Assembly: GCA_900771165.1 (NCBI GenBank)
Contig: CAAGMX010000009.1
Coordinates: 1-5,283 of the forward strand
Direction: 5' to 3'
DNA length: 5,283 bases
Source of the DNA: Victivallales bacterium
Lineage (GTDB): Bacteria; Verrucomicrobiota; Lentisphaeria; Oligosphaerales; Oligosphaeraceae
The position numbers were made by a program, and so were the translations under genes. The notes beneath the pieces are model-generated. The model had not been told where the DNA came from, made no database searches, and saw nothing but the letters and a program-made list of their open reading frames with translations. Positions 3,313 to 5,283 of the stretch are shown one piece after another. The stretch's first letter is position 1; every line of letters begins with the position of its first letter.

Positions 3313-5283
3313 ATGGGCAGACTCCTTCATATCGGCCTGGCAGGCAACCCGAACTGCGGCAAGACCACCCTCTTCAACGCCCTGACGGGCAGCAACCAGT
3401 ATGTGGGCAACTGGCCCGGCGTCACCGTGGAGAAGAAGGACGGACGCCTGGTGCGTCACGAGGAGGTGATTCTCCAGGATCTTCCGGGGACCTACTCCCT
3501 TTCCCCCTACTCCCAGGACGAGGTGGTGACCCGAAACTATCTGCTGAACGACCGTCCCGATGCCATCATCAACATTGTGGACGGCACCAACATCGAGCGG
3601 AATCTGTATCTGACCACCCAGCTTCTGGAGCTGAATCTCCCCATGGTGGTGGCCGTCAACATGATGGACCTCTTCAACCGGAACGGAGACAAACTGGATC
3701 CGGAACTGCTCTCCCAAGAACTGGGGTGTCCGGTGCTTCCCATCTCCGCCCTGACCGGGGAGGGGCTGGAGAAGCTGGAGGAGGTGGCCATTCGCCAGGC
3801 CACCCAGAGCCAGGTCAGCGAACGTCCCCACATCTACTCCGGCAGCGTGGAGCATGCCATTGCCCACATTGAGGAATCCATCCAGGACCAGGTGGAGGAA
3901 CGCAATCTCCGCTGGTATGCCGTCAAGGTCTTCGAGCGGGATGAGAAGGTGCTCCAGTCCCTCTCCCTCTCCCAGGAAGTCCTGGAACATCTGGAGAAGC
4001 ATATCCAGGATTGCGAACGGGAGCTGGACGACCAGGCCGACGGCATCATCACCAACCAGCGCTACGCCTCCATCGCCAGCTTCCTGGACCGGGCCGTGGT
4101 GCGGAAGAACGCCGACGGCGGCCTGACCACATCGGACAAGATCGACCTGGTGGTCACCAGCCGGATCTTCGCCCTGCCCATCTTCGCCCTGCTGATCTGG
4201 GGGATGTACTACATCTCCGTGACCACGGTGGGGGCCTGGCTCACCCGCTGGGTGAACGACGGCGTCTTCGGGGAGGGATGGTTCCTTCCCTGGGCCGAGG
4301 CCCGCTTCCTCCAGGAGGATGCGGAATATGCGGAGGCCACCTATCTGGCCCGGCCCGTCACGGCGGAGGAGTTCGAGAGCCTGCGCCGCCAGGCGCTCTC
4401 CGCCCAGCCCGACCACACCATTGCCCCCCTCACCCAATCCACTCCCTCCTCGACCCTCTCGGCCCCGGAACGCCCCCTGGCCCGGCCCCAGCTGGAGGCC
4501 ATCGCCACCTATCTGCGCTATCCCTCCCTCCAGGAAATGCCTCCCCAGGCCCTGCCCCACTATCTGCAGGACCACAATCTGGCGGGACTTAGCGTCCTTC
4601 CCGGGGAAGAGGGTTCCTGGGAAGTGCGCGGCGTCACGGAAGAGGTGCGGCAGGAAGCCCGCAATCATCTGGCCTCCCGTCCTCTTCCTCAGCCCCAGGA
4701 ATATCCGGGGTGGATTCCCGGCATTCCCGTGCTGGCCCGGCGTCTTCTGGTGCGGATGGGAGCGGGGGAGATTGTCCAGAGCCTGGTGATGGATGCCGCC
4801 ATCGGCGGCGTGGGCACCGTCCTGGGCTTTGTGCCCCAGATTCTCCTGGTCTTCCTCTTCCTGGCCTTTTTAGAGGACTGCGGCTACATGTCCCGGGTGG
4901 CCTTCATCATGGACCGCCTTCTGCGGCGGTTCGGCCTCTCCGGGAAATCCTTCATTCCCATGATCGTGGGGGCGGGCTGCGGAGTGCCGGCCATCATGGC
5001 GGCCCGGACCATTGAGAACGAGAAGGACCGTCGGATGACCATCATGCTGTCCACTTTCATCCCCTGCGGGGCCAAGATGGAAGTGGTGGCCATGATCACC
5101 CTGGCCTGCTTCCCCGGGTCGGTCTGGGTGGCCCCCAGCATGTATTTCATCGGCGTGGCCATTATCGTCCTGGCGGGCATCGCCCTGAAGAAGACCCGGC
5201 CCTTCACGGGAGAGCCTGCCCCCTTCGTCCTGGAACTGCCCGCCTATCATCTCCCCACCCTGAAAAACCTCCTCCTCCATACC
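3313..5283 (+). CDS. feoB: FeoB ferrous-iron transporter; 3' end outside window
   Basis: FeoB imports Fe2+ across the cytoplasmic membrane using an N-terminal G domain. The 657 codons seen contain G1 GNPNCGKT (11-18), a G2 threonine in GVTVEKK (T38), G3 DLPG (56-59), G4 NMMD (116-119) and G5 SALTG (145-149), then a helical guanine-dissociation-inhibitor region to about 270. The first membrane helix is near 285-305. Next comes an unusually long polar, proline-rich stretch (about 327-466), then GIPVL and the first gate-type region: GFVPQ (505-509), LEDCGYMSR (520-528), GCGVP (555-559), ARTIENEKDRR and FIPCGAK (582-588). A further helix is near 611-625. ATG 3313 is used because the G domain starts at once; GAGGTGGAG at 3294-3302 is the likely ribosome-binding site. 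The remaining C-terminal helices lie beyond the window. All G motifs are intact, so it is probably functional. Confidence 0.97.
   Translation, partial: MGRLLHIGLAGNPNCGKTTLFNALTGSNQYVGNWPGVTVEKKDGRLVRHEEVILQDLPGTYSLSPYSQDEVVTRNYLLNDRPDAIINIVDGTNIERNLYLTTQLLELNLPMVVAVNMMDLFNRNGDKLDPELLSQELGCPVLPISALTGEGLEKLEEVAIRQATQSQVSERPHIYSGSVEHAIAHIEESIQDQVEERNLRWYAVKVFERDEKVLQSLSLSQEVLEHLEKHIQDCERELDDQADGIITNQRYASIASFLDRAVVRKNADGGLTTSDKIDLVVTSRIFALPIFALLIWGMYYISVTTVGAWLTRWVNDGVFGEGWFLPWAEARFLQEDAEYAEATYLARPVTAEEFESLRRQALSAQPDHTIAPLTQSTPSSTLSAPERPLARPQLEAIATYLRYPSLQEMPPQALPHYLQDHNLAGLSVLPGEEGSWEVRGVTEEVRQEARNHLASRPLPQPQEYPGWIPGIPVLARRLLVRMGAGEIVQSLVMDAAIGGVGTVLGFVPQILLVFLFLAFLEDCGYMSRVAFIMDRLLRRFGLSGKSFIPMIVGAGCGVPAIMAARTIENEKDRRMTIMLSTFIPCGAKMEVVAMITLACFPGSVWVAPSMYFIGVAIIVLAGIALKKTRPFTGEPAPFVLELPAYHLPTLKNLLLHT

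Noticed and set aside
2938..4668. Long minus-strand ORF of 576 codons opposite feoA and feoB
   Set aside because: It is an antisense shadow rich in G, H, L and Q with no domain; the plus strand carries unmistakable FeoA and FeoB motifs.
4011..5015. Alternate-frame plus-strand ORFs inside feoB
   Set aside because: They are frame shadows of feoB, rich in P, R, G and H. The feoB frame stays open across the region with all family motifs.
5158..5283. Possible frameshift or early end of feoB near the window edge
   Set aside because: The frame stays open to the last base and the sequence (FTGEPAPFVLELPAYHLPTLKN) matches the expected clostridial FeoB continuation.

Overview
The window joins a transposon-rich stretch (about 1-2190) to the start of a ferrous-iron uptake operon (about 2848 to the window end), with a short AT-rich segment holding a broken gene between them. 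The Feo proteins and transposases read like those of anaerobic Bacillota: a short FeoA ending in a hydrophobic motif, a second FeoA with an APLGDP motif, and a FeoB with VGNWPGVTVEKK, IPCGAK and a long insert after its first membrane helix. Clostridia is most likely and Negativicutes is possible. Genus cannot be read from the sequence.

Region 1 (1-2190): The C-terminal end of one IS4-superfamily (IS1634-like) DDE transposase runs in from the left edge and stops at 397. Only 20 nt later, behind a good ribosome-binding site, a second and clearly different IS1634-like transposase begins. Its 534-residue body (471-2075) keeps all catalytic residues. Its first ~17 codons (from ATG 418) lie in another frame, which suggests a 1-nt indel or a restart at 471. 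A 10-bp stem with a T-run follows the gene (2101-2169) and looks like a terminator.

Region 2 (2190-2700): This DNA is much richer in A+T than its flanks. On the minus strand it carries a small membrane protein gene whose C-terminus appears cut off at the transposon side. It is preceded by an overlapping 29-codon hydrophobic ORF with a good ribosome-binding site and a plausible sigma-70-type promoter.

Region 3 (2700-5283): A leader with two hairpins and a six-run G-tract (a potential G-quadruplex) lies upstream of feoA1-feoA2-feoB. The genes are tightly spaced (24 nt, then 6 nt) and almost certainly co-transcribed. FeoB is the GTP-dependent Fe2+ permease and the two FeoA proteins are small SH3-like partners. 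feoB has no stop before the window ends, so 657 codons are visible and the gene is incomplete.

No rRNA, tRNA, CRISPR array or replication origin was seen. No wholly new system is evident. The items most worth checking are the G-tract at the feo leader, the back-to-back transposases with a displaced start, the truncated minus-strand gene that marks an insertion boundary, and the long FeoB insert.
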